A stretch of DNA of 32,119 nt from Treponema sp. GTDB lineage: Bacteria > Spirochaetota > Spirochaetia > Treponematales > Treponemataceae. The translations under genes and the position numbers were made by a program. Shown here in pieces: positions 16,206-25,461 of the stretch; within the stretch, counting starts at the first letter, position 1; the number at the start of each line of letters is the position of its first letter. The notes below the pieces were generated by a model. That model had not been told where the DNA came from. It was given only the letters and a program-made list of their open reading frames with translations, and did no database searches. Location: positions 1 through 32,119 of the forward strand of contig JAFSRD010000005.1 of assembly GCA_017446265.1 (NCBI GenBank), read 5' to 3'.

Positions 16206-16234
16206 AGCATAGTTGTTTAAGTTGCGCGTGTCAA
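16206..16234 (-). promoter_or_regulatory. Promoter of the four-gene envelope operon, abutting its start codon
   Basis: On the minus strand, perfect TTGACA (16229-16234), 17 bases, TATGCT (16206-16211), then six bases to the ATG at 16199. Expected +1 is the A of ATG, so a leaderless mRNA. No Shine-Dalgarno sequence. Confidence 0.7.
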
Positions 16235-16281
16235 TTATTTTAACACGAATTGCGGCATGACATATTCTACCCACGAACGCT

Positions 16282-16310
16282 TTGACTAGACTGCGTAAAT
16301 CATATATATT
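16282..16310 (+). promoter_or_regulatory. Promoter of secA, abutting the start codon
   Basis: TTGACT (16282-16287), 17 bases, TATATT (16305-16310), then seven bases (TAAGGAT) to the ATG at 16318. Transcription should start within a base of the ATG. The AAGGA in the gap would then be mostly outside the mRNA. It is divergent from the envelope-operon promoter; the two -35 elements are 47 bases apart. Confidence 0.7.
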
Positions 16311-16317
16311 TAAGGAT

Positions 16318-19116
16318 ATGTTTATCGATAAAATTCTTACGTTTTTCTTCGGCTCGCAAAATGAGCGCGACATCAAAGCGCTTAAACCTGTTCTTGCAAA
16401 AGTAAACGAAAAAGAAAGTTGGGCACAATCGCTTTCTGCCGAAGATTTTCCAAAGCAAACTGCTATTTTCAAAGAGCGTCTTGCAAAAGGTGAAACGCTC
16501 GACGACATACTTCCCGAAGCATTTGCGCTTGCGCGCGAAGCGTCATTCCGCGTGCTTGGCGAGCGTCCGTACGATGTGCAAATACTTGGTGCGCTCGCGC
16601 TTCACTCAGGGCGCATATCAGAGATGAAAACGGGCGAAGGCAAGACGCTTATGTGCGTTGCCGCAGCTTATCTCAACAGCCTTTCAGGAGACGGCGTGCA
16701 CATCGTTACGGTGAACGACTACCTTGCAGAGCGCGACGCTGCCTGGATGCGTCCAGTGTATGCGTACATGGGGCAAACTGTCGGCTCAATTCTTTCCAAC
16801 ATGGACAACGAGGCGCGCAAACGTGCGTACAACTGCGACATCACGTACGGTACGAACAACGAACTTGGCTTTGACTATCTTCGCGATAACATGCAGTTGG
16901 AGCTTTCGCGCAAAGTGCAGCGCGGCTTCAACTTTTGCATTGTTGACGAAATAGACTCCATATTGATTGACGAAGCGCGCACTCCGCTTATAATCAGCGG
17001 GCAGGGCGAGGACGACACATACAAGTATCATGAAGTAGACAAATATGTGCACCAGCTTGTCGAAATGGAAAAAGACCCCGTCACCGGTTTGTATCCTGAC
17101 GAAGTGAATATGACTCCTGACGAGCGCAAAAATCTCAAGGGCGACTACAAGCTCGATGAAAAATCAAAGCGCGTGTCATTTACTGATGCTGGCATGAATC
17201 ACATAGACGCAATCCTGCATCAACATAATTTGATTACGGGCACCGTGTTTGACGAAAACAATTTTGAATACGTGCACTACTTTACGCAGGCAGTGCGCGC
17301 TCATCAACTGTACAAAAATGATGTTGACTACCTTGTGAAAGACGGGCAAGTGCAAATCATAGACGAGTTTACGGGGCGCATCCTCGAAGGCAGGCGTTAT
17401 GGAGACGGGCTTCATCAGGCAATTGAAGCAAAAGAGCATTTGCGCATTGCGCAGCGAAACAGAACGCTTGCAACGATTACGTTCCAGAATTTTTTCCGCA
17501 TGTACAAAAAGCTTTCCGGCATGACGGGAACGGCTGCGACGGAAGCTGTTGAATTTAATAAAATCTACCATCTCGACGTTGTGTCAGTTCCTACGAACAA
17601 GCCTGTCATCAGAAAAGATGAAAACGATGAAGTCTATTTGAACGAATCAGACAAATGGGAGGCAATCTGTAGCGAGATTGCAGCTGCACATGCAAAAGGT
17701 CAGCCTGTGCTCGTGGGCACAATCTCTGTAGAAAAGTCGGAGGTGCTTTCATCGCTCTTGACGCGCAAAGGAATTCGCCACGAAGTGCTCAACGCAAAAA
17801 ATCACGCGCGCGAAGCGTTAATAATTGCGGAGGCAGGCGCAAAAGGTGCTGTTACTATTGCAACGAACATGGCGGGGCGCGGCACGGACATCAAGCTTGG
17901 CGGAAACCCCGAATTTCGCGCGCGAAAACGGGCTGGCACAAACGCGACCGCAGAGCAATTTGACGCGGCATATAAAATTGAGAAAGCGCAGTGGCTCAAA
18001 GACTATGAGGAAGTGAAAAACGCAGGCGGGTTGTACGTCATAGGTTCGGAGCGTCACGAAAGCCGCCGCATAGACAATCAGCTGCGCGGTCGTTCGGGCC
18101 GTCAAGGTGACCCAGGCCGCAGCAAGTTCTACATTTCAATGGATGATGATTTGATGCGGCTTTTCGGCGGCGAGCGCATGAAGACGATGATGAGAAGAAT
18201 AGGTATGAAACCTGGCGAGCCGATTGACCACCCGTGGCTCAACAAGGGCATAAAAAAAGCGCAAGAAAAAGTTGAAGACCGCAACTTTGAAATACGTAAA
18301 AATCTTCTTGACTACGATGACGTGTTGAACGAGCAGCGCAGCGTTGTGTACAATCAGCGCGACGCAATCCTTGCAGACGAAAACCTTTCCGAGCGCGTGT
18401 TGAACAACGCAAAAGATGTCGTGGATGATTTATTCGCTGCGTATGAGGCCGACGCGCGCAAACGCAAAGACGAAGCGCTTGCAGAATTGAACGAAAGCGT
18501 GCGCAGCTTGTTCGGTTTCCAGCTTGCTTCCGAGCAGCTTTCACGCGATGCGCTCATCGCAATGTTGCAAAACGACTTGACAGAAAAAGAGCTTCTCACA
18601 GGCAAAGAAAATTTGAACATGTTCATACGCTATCAGTATGTGCAGACGATTGACAAAAAATGGCTCGACCAGCTTGAAGAGCTTGAAAGTTTACGCGAAG
18701 CAGTTCACTTGCGCTCATACGGCAGCAAAAATCCGCTCACCGAATATAAAATAGACGGCTTCAACATCTTTGACGAGATGATGGATTCAATACGCACTAC
18801 AGTGATGTCGCGCGTGTTTAAAGTGCGCGTACAGCTTTCTCCCGAAGCGATTGAAGCGCGACGCCGCATGAATGCTCGCGACATGAATGCGCAGCATTCT
18901 GAAGCAGCGTCGTTTGCAAGTGCAGAAGCGCAGCGTTCTGCAATGGTGCAAATGAGCGGCGACATGGCGCGACGGCAGGCGCAGGGCAGTGCGCTACAGC
19001 GGCACACGCAGGGACAGTCTGTTACAGTGCGGCGCACTATGCCAAAAGTGGGAAGAAATGACCCGTGCCCGTGCGGCAGCGGTAAAAAATACAAGCAGTG
19101 TCACGGAAGAGGGTAG
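16318..19116 (+). CDS. secA: Preprotein translocase ATPase SecA
   Basis: SecA is the motor that pushes unfolded preproteins through SecYEG. The 932-residue protein has all expected parts: DEAD motor 1 with Walker A GEGKT (106-110) and Walker [17 protein letters not shown] (about 209-224), the preprotein-crosslinking domain, motor 2 with [10 protein letters not shown] and [16 protein letters not shown], and helical scaffold and wing domains. At the C-terminus is the zinc-binding SEC-C motif [16 protein letters not shown], which contacts SecB or ribosomes. I chose the ATG at 16318 because [18 protein letters not shown] fits SecA N-termini and the promoter rules out earlier starts. It ends 6 bases before the phosphodiesterase gene. 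Confidence 0.98.
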   Translation: MFIDKILTFFFGSQNERDIKALKPVLAKVNEKESWAQSLSAEDFPKQTAIFKERLAKGETLDDILPEAFALAREASFRVLGERPYDVQILGALALHSGRISEMKTGEGKTLMCVAAAYLNSLSGDGVHIVTVNDYLAERDAAWMRPVYAYMGQTVGSILSNMDNEARKRAYNCDITYGTNNELGFDYLRDNMQLELSRKVQRGFNFCIVDEIDSILIDEARTPLIISGQGEDDTYKYHEVDKYVHQLVEMEKDPVTGLYPDEVNMTPDERKNLKGDYKLDEKSKRVSFTDAGMNHIDAILHQHNLITGTVFDENNFEYVHYFTQAVRAHQLYKNDVDYLVKDGQVQIIDEFTGRILEGRRYGDGLHQAIEAKEHLRIAQRNRTLATITFQNFFRMYKKLSGMTGTAATEAVEFNKIYHLDVVSVPTNKPVIRKDENDEVYLNESDKWEAICSEIAAAHAKGQPVLVGTISVEKSEVLSSLLTRKGIRHEVLNAKNHAREALIIAEAGAKGAVTIATNMAGRGTDIKLGGNPEFRARKRAGTNATAEQFDAAYKIEKAQWLKDYEEVKNAGGLYVIGSERHESRRIDNQLRGRSGRQGDPGRSKFYISMDDDLMRLFGGERMKTMMRRIGMKPGEPIDHPWLNKGIKKAQEKVEDRNFEIRKNLLDYDDVLNEQRSVVYNQRDAILADENLSERVLNNAKDVVDDLFAAYEADARKRKDEALAELNESVRSLFGFQLASEQLSRDALIAMLQNDLTEKELLTGKENLNMFIRYQYVQTIDKKWLDQLEELESLREAVHLRSYGSKNPLTEYKIDGFNIFDEMMDSIRTTVMSRVFKVRVQLSPEAIEARRRMNARDMNAQHSEAASFASAEAQRSAMVQMSGDMARRQAQGSALQRHTQGQSVTVRRTMPKVGRNDPCPCGSGKKYKQCHGRG

Positions 19117-19122
19117 GCTGTT

Positions 19123-20091
19123 TTGAAGAAAGCATTGAAAGCGGGGTTGATAGTTTTTGTTGCTGTAGTTGCGTGCATGCTTATTTTTGTGAGCGGCATA
19201 TGCTATCCCGATGGAAAAGCGTCTGCGTCATACGAGCCGCAAAATTGGATGAGTGCGCTCGACGGCAGCAAAAAACTAAGCGAGTTGAATATTCCCGGCA
19301 CGCATGACAGCGCAACACGCTACATCAACTTTGCGTATTTTCTCCAAGACCAGAATACAGACATACGCGCGCAGCTTGAAAGCGGCTTTAGGTACTTTGA
19401 TTTGCGTGTCAAACTTGCAAAAGATGCATCTGACTTGTACATGTGTCATAATTTTGGCGACTGCCGCACGGGAAAATTTCTGTTTTCAAAAAAATTATTA
19501 TTTAAAGATGTTGTTGCTGTTGCTGCGCGCTATCTTGCCGCGCACAGTTCTGAAGCAGTGATTTTTGCTGTAAAGCCAGAGAATGCTGCTGATGATATGG
19601 CAAAAGTGACAGAATTAATAAATTCATGCATTGATGAAAATGAGCTGCTCTGGTACGTAAAAAATGATATTCCGACGCTTGACGACGTACGTGGAAAAAT
19701 TGTCCTTGCGCGACGATATGATGACGAGCGTGGCATCGACTTCCAGTGGAAAGATCAAGGCGATTGCAAGATGCCCACAGCATACGGCGATGAAGCAACT
19801 ATAACAGAAGGGGTTTCTCTTTTTGTGCAAGACTGCTATCGTTATGATGTTGCTGATAAATGGCGCGCTGTTGAAACGGTACTCGACTCGTGCGCTGCCT
19901 CCGACACTGCTTTTTCGCTAAACTTTTTGAGCACTGTTACGCACGCGCTGCTCCCGCATCCGAAAAAGTATGCTATGCAGATGAATGCGCGCTTCTTGGA
20001 AAAGCAGCTGCAAAAAGGCTCGCGCTACGGCATTGTCATTTTTGATTTTGCAACAACAGCATTGGCGCAGCGCGTTATTGAGAGCAATTAA
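19123..20091 (+). CDS. Secreted or membrane-anchored PI-PLC-like phosphodiesterase
   Basis: Resembles bacterial phosphatidylinositol-specific phospholipase C, which cleaves PI or GPI headgroups with a two-His mechanism. The 322-residue protein starts with a basic/hydrophobic signal or anchor (about 1-27). It then shows the X-domain landmarks in order: LSELNIPGTHDSATRY (catalytic His 61), QLESGFRYFDLRVK (Arg 95), MCHNF (second His 109) and IFAVKPEN (Lys 151), followed by DVRGKIVLARRYD. These correspond to His32, Arg69, His82 and Lys115 of the Bacillus enzyme. The start is TTG at 19123, 6 bases after secA, with a GGGTAGG region upstream. Substrate (PI, GPI, lysolipid or another lipid) is not determinable here. 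Confidence 0.83.
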   Translation: MKKALKAGLIVFVAVVACMLIFVSGICYPDGKASASYEPQNWMSALDGSKKLSELNIPGTHDSATRYINFAYFLQDQNTDIRAQLESGFRYFDLRVKLAKDASDLYMCHNFGDCRTGKFLFSKKLLFKDVVAVAARYLAAHSSEAVIFAVKPENAADDMAKVTELINSCIDENELLWYVKNDIPTLDDVRGKIVLARRYDDERGIDFQWKDQGDCKMPTAYGDEATITEGVSLFVQDCYRYDVADKWRAVETVLDSCAASDTAFSLNFLSTVTHALLPHPKKYAMQMNARFLEKQLQKGSRYGIVIFDFATTALAQRVIESN

Positions 20092-20173
20092 CAATCTGAA
20101 AATGCATAAAAAGAAGCGCTTAAACACTGAGTTACGCGGCTGCTGTGCTGCTCTATATTATTCACTTGTTTTG

Positions 20174-20182
20174 TGCTATACT
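20174..20182 (+). promoter_or_regulatory. Extended -10 promoter of ruvA, abutting the start codon
   Basis: TGC followed by TATACT (20177-20182) is an extended -10; the -35 region is weak. Seven bases separate it from the ATG at 20190, so the leader would be 0-1 base. No Shine-Dalgarno sequence. Confidence 0.6.
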
Positions 20183-20189
20183 GTGCGGC

Positions 20190-20804
20190 ATGTTCAATAG
20201 TCTTACGGGAATCATTACAGAAAAAATGTCGTCTGCCGTCTGCATAGATACGCACGGCATTGAATGGCAGCTCATTGTGCCAGGCTCTGCACTCGATGCA
20301 TTGCCGGCGGTGGGGCGTGAAGCGCGCGTGTTCACGTACCTTGTGCACACTGATGACGTTATGCAGCTTTACGGTTTTTCGTCGTACGAAGAGCGCGCGC
20401 TTTTTCTCAATTTAATAAAAGTTGACGGCATTGGACCGCGCGCCGCTGTAAAAATTCTTTCACATATTTCTGGAAGCCAACTTACATCTGCGCTTGATGG
20501 CGGGGATGTTGCGTTGCTTGAAAAAGTTCCTGGCATCGGGAAAAAAACCGCTGCAAAGATGATGCTTGCGCTCAAAGGAAAGTTGGCGTTCAGTGAATCT
20601 CCTGCTGCTGCACGCCCATCGTCTCGTCCGTTTGAAGCGGTAATCGTGTCGCTTGCGTCTATGGGCTATGACAGGCGCAACTGCGAGCAGGTTGTTGAAT
20701 CTATTGCTGTTGCTCTTGCAGGTGAAGATGGTTGGGAAGTAAAAAAGCCTACTGAAAAAGAAGATGCCGTATTCCGCCGTGCGCTCATAGAACTTGCGCA
20801 ATGA
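20190..20804 (+). CDS. ruvA: Holliday junction branch-migration protein RuvA
   Basis: RuvA tetramers bind Holliday junctions and load the RuvB motors. The 204-residue product has the N-terminal OB-fold (MFNSLTGIITEKM, with YGF at about 65-67), the tandem helix-hairpin-helix motifs (VDGIGPRAAVKIL and VPGIGKKTAAKMM) and the small C-terminal domain III that contacts RuvB. The ATG at 20190 is chosen because the family begins at this MF-x-L-x-G strand; an open frame upstream overlaps the promoter. ruvB is nearby but separated by a chemoreceptor gene. Confidence 0.96.
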   Translation: MFNSLTGIITEKMSSAVCIDTHGIEWQLIVPGSALDALPAVGREARVFTYLVHTDDVMQLYGFSSYEERALFLNLIKVDGIGPRAAVKILSHISGSQLTSALDGGDVALLEKVPGIGKKTAAKMMLALKGKLAFSESPAAARPSSRPFEAVIVSLASMGYDRRNCEQVVESIAVALAGEDGWEVKKPTEKEDAVFRRALIELAQ

Positions 20805-20817
20805 AGAAAAATGTGAT

Positions 20818-20830
20818 ACATTAATAATGT
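20818..20830. repeat. Palindrome ACATTAATAATGT upstream of the chemoreceptor gene
   Basis: A perfect 13-bp dyad (ACATTA-A-TAATGT) lies 54 bases before the chemoreceptor ATG and just downstream of ruvA. A 9-bp direct repeat ATATAACAT follows at 20838-20846 and 20861-20869. This could be an operator, or simply A/T-rich spacer. Confidence 0.3.
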
Positions 20831-20883
20831 TAATAAAATATAACATGCGGATGAGTGGGCATATAACATCATAAGAGGTAAAA

Positions 20884-23043
20884 ATGAATTCCGCTCTTTC
20901 TTCCGCAAAAATCAGGCGCTCGTTTTCCATTCGTACAAAATTTATTATAAGCCTTGTTGTTGGAACTATTTTGTTAATTGTGGCGCTCTGCGCTGGCATT
21001 GGCATGCAAATATACAAAATAGATGACGAACAGTTTAATCAATCTATTGAGCAACAGTTTTTTTCAATAAATGAAACTATTCAGGTTTTTATACAGAATA
21101 GCAAGAATGCCATTTTACTGCTTTCCGAGCATCAAGCAGTAAAAGCTGCTGACGACACGCTGTACAATTACACGGCAGAGAATCAAGATGTTATTGTGAA
21201 AGACACAGTTAAGAGTCCTGTTGAACAGGAGATGGTTTCACTTTTTAAACAGTTTGAAAAAAATTATCCTGAATTCACCGAAGTATATTTCGGCTCGCAA
21301 TGGGGCGGTATGGCAACATCGTGGGATGGCGCAGTTCACGCACATTACGACCCGCGCGCACGCGAATGGTATGAGCATGCAAAAGCTGCGAACGGTGAAG
21401 TGATTGTGTCTCCTGTGTTTTATTCGGGAATTGATGTTCCGTGTGTTTGTTTTTCGCGCCGTGTGTTGTCACAAGACGGTGAGTTTGTTGGCTGCGTGGC
21501 AATAGATATAGCATTGTCACAGTTGACTTCATTTATCAACAGCAGCAAGGTTGGCGAAACAGGATATGTCATGCTCGTGCAAGATGATGGTATGATTCTG
21601 GCTGACCCTCGTCACCCGGAAGTAAATTTCAATATGCTGTCAGATGCGGAAATTTCTGCATTTGCACAGTTGGCGCAAACAGATGAAGTGCGTGTGCCTG
21701 TTGTAATGGACGGCATAAAATGGAATGCGCATATTTTTTCAGTTGACGGACTGCCGTGGCAAGTTATTGCGTTCATAGAAGAATCGGAAATTCGCATTGC
21801 GTCCAAACGGCTTATTCAAAATATGCTCGGCATTGGCTGTGTACTGTTTATTGTCGTACTCGCCTTTTTGTTTTTATTTTCTAACAAGGTGACGACATAC
21901 TTTGACAAATTGCAGTCAGTTTTCGTAAAAATTGCTTCAGGAGATATTACAGACAGAATACACTACAAGAATGATGATGAAGTCGGTCGTCTCATGCGAT
22001 ATTTTAATAATATGATGGACAATATGAGCCGCATGCTTCATTCTTTCATAGATGAATCGCAAGTTATGAGTAATATTGGTGAAACACTGTCAACTAGTAT
22101 GAATGAGACGGCAAGTTCTGTGGAGCAGATAAACGACGAGATTGCGACGATAAAAGAACAGATATTAAATCAAGCTGCAAGTGTTACTGAGGCGGCTGCA
22201 ACTACGGAGCAGATTATTAAAATCATAAAGCAGCTGGCTGACAGTATTGAAGCGCAAGTATTGGGTGTTGATAAATCTTCTCTGTCAGTAGAAAAAATGG
22301 TTGCAAATGTCAATGATATTTCAAATACGCTTGAAAAAAATAATATGTTGATTAAAGAGTTGTATGATAAAACTATAATAGGCAAGGAAGGAGCGAAAAG
22401 CGCAAACGCTGTTGTTATGCAGATAGCTGAAAGGTCTGATTTGCTTTTGGAGGCGAGTCTTGTAATACAGAATATAGCGAGTCAGACAAATTTGCTTGCG
22501 ATGAACGCCGCAATAGAAGCCGCTCATGCAGGAGATTCAGGAAGAGGATTTGCTGTTGTTGCTGATGAAATTCGCAAGCTGGCAGAAGAATCAAATGAAC
22601 AAGGAAAGCGCATAGGATCAGTGCTGAAAGAGTCGACAGAAATCATCAATCACTTGATTGCTGCAGGAGGCGGAGCTGAGAATGCGTTTGGCGAAGTGTA
22701 TGAGTTGACAAACCACATTTTGCAGCAGGAAAGTTTTATTACTGCTGCTATGAAAGAGCAGGCTGAAGGAAACCGTGACGTGCTTGAAGCTATGCGCAAT
22801 ATTAAAATAGTGACAGAAAAAGTAAAGATAGGTTCGGGAGAAATGCTTGCAAGCAGCGAAAATATTGCGCAGGAAATGCATAAACTAGACGGACTTACAC
22901 GCACAATAGCAGATAGCGTAAATGAAATGGCTGTCAGTTCAGAACAGATAAACAGCGCAGTGCAGGAAGTGCATGTGATGACGGGAAAGAATAAAGAGAG
23001 CATCTCAAACCTTATGCGTGAAGCAGGCAAATTCACTGTATAG
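20884..23043 (+). CDS. Methyl-accepting chemotaxis protein with dCache sensor
   Basis: Transmembrane chemoreceptor of 719 residues. It has TM1 (about 20-42), a periplasmic double-Cache domain (about 45-305), TM2 (about 311-333), HAMP (about 343-385) and a long cytoplasmic signalling coiled coil. The conserved tip IASQTNLLAMNAAIEAAHAG and DSGRGFAVVADEIRKLAEE (about 532-572) binds CheA/CheW. In the sensor, Y155, R160, W162, Y163, Y180 and D208 fall close to the pattern described for amino-acid-binding dCache_1 domains (Y-x4-R-x-WY ... Y ... D), so the ligand may be an amino acid. This is inference. AAGAGG precedes the ATG. There is no C-terminal CheR-docking pentapeptide. Confidence 0.95.
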   Translation: MNSALSSAKIRRSFSIRTKFIISLVVGTILLIVALCAGIGMQIYKIDDEQFNQSIEQQFFSINETIQVFIQNSKNAILLLSEHQAVKAADDTLYNYTAENQDVIVKDTVKSPVEQEMVSLFKQFEKNYPEFTEVYFGSQWGGMATSWDGAVHAHYDPRAREWYEHAKAANGEVIVSPVFYSGIDVPCVCFSRRVLSQDGEFVGCVAIDIALSQLTSFINSSKVGETGYVMLVQDDGMILADPRHPEVNFNMLSDAEISAFAQLAQTDEVRVPVVMDGIKWNAHIFSVDGLPWQVIAFIEESEIRIASKRLIQNMLGIGCVLFIVVLAFLFLFSNKVTTYFDKLQSVFVKIASGDITDRIHYKNDDEVGRLMRYFNNMMDNMSRMLHSFIDESQVMSNIGETLSTSMNETASSVEQINDEIATIKEQILNQAASVTEAAATTEQIIKIIKQLADSIEAQVLGVDKSSLSVEKMVANVNDISNTLEKNNMLIKELYDKTIIGKEGAKSANAVVMQIAERSDLLLEASLVIQNIASQTNLLAMNAAIEAAHAGDSGRGFAVVADEIRKLAEESNEQGKRIGSVLKESTEIINHLIAAGGGAENAFGEVYELTNHILQQESFITAAMKEQAEGNRDVLEAMRNIKIVTEKVKIGSGEMLASSENIAQEMHKLDGLTRTIADSVNEMAVSSEQINSAVQEVHVMTGKNKESISNLMREAGKFTV

Positions 23044-23083
23044 CAAAGTATGGAAAAATACCCTGTGCAATTTTTGCGTTTTC

Positions 23084-23092
23084 TGCTATACT
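23084..23092 (+). promoter_or_regulatory. Extended -10 promoter of ruvB, near the start codon
   Basis: TGC plus TATACT (23087-23092), with a poor -35 (TGTGCA, 17 bases upstream). Eight bases separate the -10 from the ATG at 23101, so the leader would be about 2 bases. No Shine-Dalgarno sequence. Confidence 0.55.
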
Positions 23093-23100
23093 AAAGTGAC

Positions 23101-24147
23101 ATGAAAAGTACGACTGAATCAGAAAAATTTTCCCACATTGTACGCGCCGACATAAAAATCACTGACGACGAGCAGGAAGCAAATCTTCGCCCGCAACTCA
23201 TGCATGAATTTCTTGGGCAGGAAGAAATAAAACGAAACCTCTCTGTATTCATTGAGGCGGCGCGCGAGCGCGAGGAGCCGCTCGACCATCTTTTTTTAAT
23301 CGGTCCTCCGGGGCTTGGCAAAACGACTCTTGCCCAGATTACTGCGCACGAACTCGGAGCAGATTTTAAAGTGACGTCTGCTCCCGCGCTCGACAAGCCC
23401 AAGGATCTTGCGGGAATCCTTTCAACGATTACGCCGCGTACTGTTTTTTTCATAGATGAGATTCATCGTCTCAAACCCGCAATTGAAGAGATGCTGTACA
23501 TCGCAATGGAAGACTTTGAGCTTGACTGGGTGATAGGGCAGGGAGCGGCTGCACGTACAGTGCGCATTCCTATTCCGCCGTTTACGCTTGTCGGCGCTAC
23601 GACAAAAGCGGGTATGGTGGCTACACCGCTTATAAGCCGATTCGGCATTATCCAGCGCTTTAATTTTTATTCGCACGGGGAGCTTGCGAGCATTGTGCAC
23701 CGAAGTGCGCGCATTTTGCATGTGGGTGTCGATGACGATGCTGCGCTTCTCATGGCATCGTGTTCGCGCGGTACGCCGCGTGTTGCAAACCGCATTTTAC
23801 GCCGCATGCGCGATTTTGCACAGGTGGAAGGAAACGGACGTATTGCAAAAAAAATTGTGGAAGCAGGGCTAGAGCGGCTCGGCATTGACAGTCTTGGTCT
23901 TGAAAAATACGATAGGGAAATCCTTCTTTCGATTATTGAAAATTTTAGCGGCGGACCTGTGGGGGCTGAAACGCTTGCCATTTCCATAGGCGAATCAATC
24001 GACACGCTTGAAGATTATTATGAACCGTATTTGATTCAATGCGGGCTTTTGCAGAGAACGCCGCGCGGACGAATTGTTACAGAAAAAGCATATGCGCATT
24101 TGGACATTGTCGAAACGCGCCGCGCGGACGAACGACTCTTATTTTAA
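23101..24147 (+). CDS. ruvB: Holliday junction branch-migration ATPase RuvB
   Basis: AAA+ motor that drives branch migration with RuvA. The 348-residue protein has the N-terminal [18 protein letters not shown] segment, Walker [12 protein letters not shown] (about 68-78), Walker [11 protein letters not shown] (about 116-125), sensor 1 [10 protein letters not shown] (about 162-171), the arginine-finger region TPLISRFGI, and the C-terminal winged helix ending with [17 protein letters not shown]. Length is normal. It has its own promoter with almost no leader and is followed by a toxin remnant, then queA. Confidence 0.98.
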   Translation: MKSTTESEKFSHIVRADIKITDDEQEANLRPQLMHEFLGQEEIKRNLSVFIEAAREREEPLDHLFLIGPPGLGKTTLAQITAHELGADFKVTSAPALDKPKDLAGILSTITPRTVFFIDEIHRLKPAIEEMLYIAMEDFELDWVIGQGAAARTVRIPIPPFTLVGATTKAGMVATPLISRFGIIQRFNFYSHGELASIVHRSARILHVGVDDDAALLMASCSRGTPRVANRILRRMRDFAQVEGNGRIAKKIVEAGLERLGIDSLGLEKYDREILLSIIENFSGGPVGAETLAISIGESIDTLEDYYEPYLIQCGLLQRTPRGRIVTEKAYAHLDIVETRRADERLLF

Positions 24148-24158
24148 AAACCAGTTAC

Positions 24159-24269
24159 GCGCTTTCTTATTGCGATGCTGCTTATTTGGAACTTTCGAGA
24201 CGATACAGGATTGCGCTAAAAACATATGAGCTAGATTTGCAAAAGGCAATTACTGATACGGCATACTGA
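24159..24269 (+). pseudogene. PIN-domain (VapC-like) toxin remnant, C-terminal part only
   Basis: Between ruvB and queA, a frame encodes ALSYCDAAYLELSRRYRIA followed by LKTYELDLQKAITDTAY and a TGA. The DAAYLELSxR...LxTxxxxLxKA pattern matches the C-terminal third of VapC-type PIN toxins, including the late acidic Asp. There is no start codon or ribosome-binding site in place, no upstream acidic motifs and no antitoxin, so the locus is dead. Confidence 0.55.
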
Positions 24270-24344
24270 AGCATGTGTTGGCTGCAAACGAAAACAGTGC
24301 TAGTTGAGCTGCGTGCGCGACTCATTTTATATCTTTTCATTTTA

Positions 24345-24353
24345 TGATACACT
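24345..24353 (+). promoter_or_regulatory. Extended -10 promoter of queA, abutting the start codon
   Basis: TGA plus TACACT (24348-24353), weak -35 (TTTTAT at 17 bases). Exactly six bases separate it from the ATG at 24360, predicting a leaderless mRNA. No Shine-Dalgarno sequence. Confidence 0.55.
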
Positions 24354-24359
24354 GTCGCC

Positions 24360-25415
24360 ATGCTTACAAGAGATTTCTACTTTGATTTACCTGAAGCGCT
24401 CATTGCGCAACGGCCGTCGCCTGTGCGTGGCGAAGATAAGCTCATGGTGCTTGACCGCTTTACTGGAAGCGTTTCCCATTGCGTAATGGCAGAACTTCCT
24501 AACTTCATTAAAAGCGGCACGCTCATGGTGTTTAACAATTCGCGCGTTCGTCGTGTGCGCGTGTATGGCATAAAAGAGACAACGGGGCGCGAGCAGGAAT
24601 TCATGTTTTTGAATCAGCTTGATGAATCGGGTGCGCTTTGGAATGTTATGGTAAAAAATGCAAAAAAGCAAAAAGGCGGCATGCGCTATGCGTTTCCTGA
24701 TGGCTCTGTTGGCACAATCATAGAAGATGCAAAAAACGCAAGAACAGAATTTCGTTCGTTACGTTTTGAGCGCGCACTTAACGAGGCGTGGTTTGAAAAA
24801 AATGGCCACATGCCGCTTCCGCCGTACATAAAGAGAAGCGATGAGCTTTTAGATGCAGAGCGGTATCAAACGGTGTATGCGAAAGAGACAGGAAGCGCGG
24901 CATGCCCTACCGCAGGCTTGCATTTTACGGAGCGCATGTTGCAAACGCTTTCTCAAAACGGCATAGACATTGCATGGGTGACGCTTCATGTGGGGCTTGG
25001 CACATTTTTGCCGGTGCGTGAGACAGAAATCGAAAAGCATAAAATGCACGAGGAAATGTACACAATCCCTGAAGAAACAGCTTCAAAAGTAAATGAGGCA
25101 AAGCGGGAAGGGCGCACCGTTCTTGCAGTGGGTACGACAAGTGTTCGCACGCTTGAGTCTGCGTGTACAGAAAACGCCATAGTGCAAGCGGGTACGGGAA
25201 GCACGCACATATTTATGTATCCGGGATACACGTTTAAAGTTGTAGATGAAATGTTCACGAATTTTCACACGCCTGAATCAACGCTGCTCATGCTCGTAAG
25301 CGCGTTTGCAGGACGAGAGAATATATTGAGTGCATACAAGGAGGCAGTTGCAAACCGCTATCGATTTTTTAGCTACGGGGATGCAATGCTTATTACGCAT
25401 GGAAGCGCACGGTAA
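24360..25415 (+). CDS. queA: S-adenosylmethionine:tRNA ribosyltransferase-isomerase (QueA)
   Basis: QueA transfers and isomerises the ribosyl group of SAM onto preQ1 in tRNA to make epoxyqueuosine. The 351-residue protein is full length. Family landmarks are FYFDLPEALIAQRP (about 6-19), LMVFNNSRVRRVR, MPLPPYIKR (about 144-152), the highly conserved YQTVYAKETGSAACPTAGLHF (about 165-185), VTLHVGLGTFLPV, and NFHTPESTLLMLVSAFAG near the end. No other queuosine gene is in the window. It converges with the minus-strand operon starting at 31,502; no obvious intrinsic terminator lies in the 46-base gap. Confidence 0.98.
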   Translation: MLTRDFYFDLPEALIAQRPSPVRGEDKLMVLDRFTGSVSHCVMAELPNFIKSGTLMVFNNSRVRRVRVYGIKETTGREQEFMFLNQLDESGALWNVMVKNAKKQKGGMRYAFPDGSVGTIIEDAKNARTEFRSLRFERALNEAWFEKNGHMPLPPYIKRSDELLDAERYQTVYAKETGSAACPTAGLHFTERMLQTLSQNGIDIAWVTLHVGLGTFLPVRETEIEKHKMHEEMYTIPEETASKVNEAKREGRTVLAVGTTSVRTLESACTENAIVQAGTGSTHIFMYPGYTFKVVDEMFTNFHTPESTLLMLVSAFAGRENILSAYKEAVANRYRFFSYGDAMLITHGSAR

Positions 25416-25461
25416 CGCGCAGTACGGCTATCACTTTCAAGCGTTGCAAATTCGACAAAAA

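Noticed and set aside
16282..16317. SecA start at an upstream TTG
   Set aside because: The TTG is part of the -35 hexamer; SecA proteins begin at the MFIDKIL position.
16200..16508. 523-residue version of the large lipoprotein
   Set aside because: It would overlap the secA promoter and the start of secA and bury the signal peptide more than 100 residues inside the protein.
20101..20176. tRNA or small RNA in the gap before ruvA
   Set aside because: No cloverleaf, T-loop motif or terminator could be found; it appears to be spacer plus promoter.
23041..23092. Terminator after the chemoreceptor gene (GCAA...TTGC before TTTT)
   Set aside because: The stem is only 4 bp and overlaps the ruvB promoter; too weak to call.
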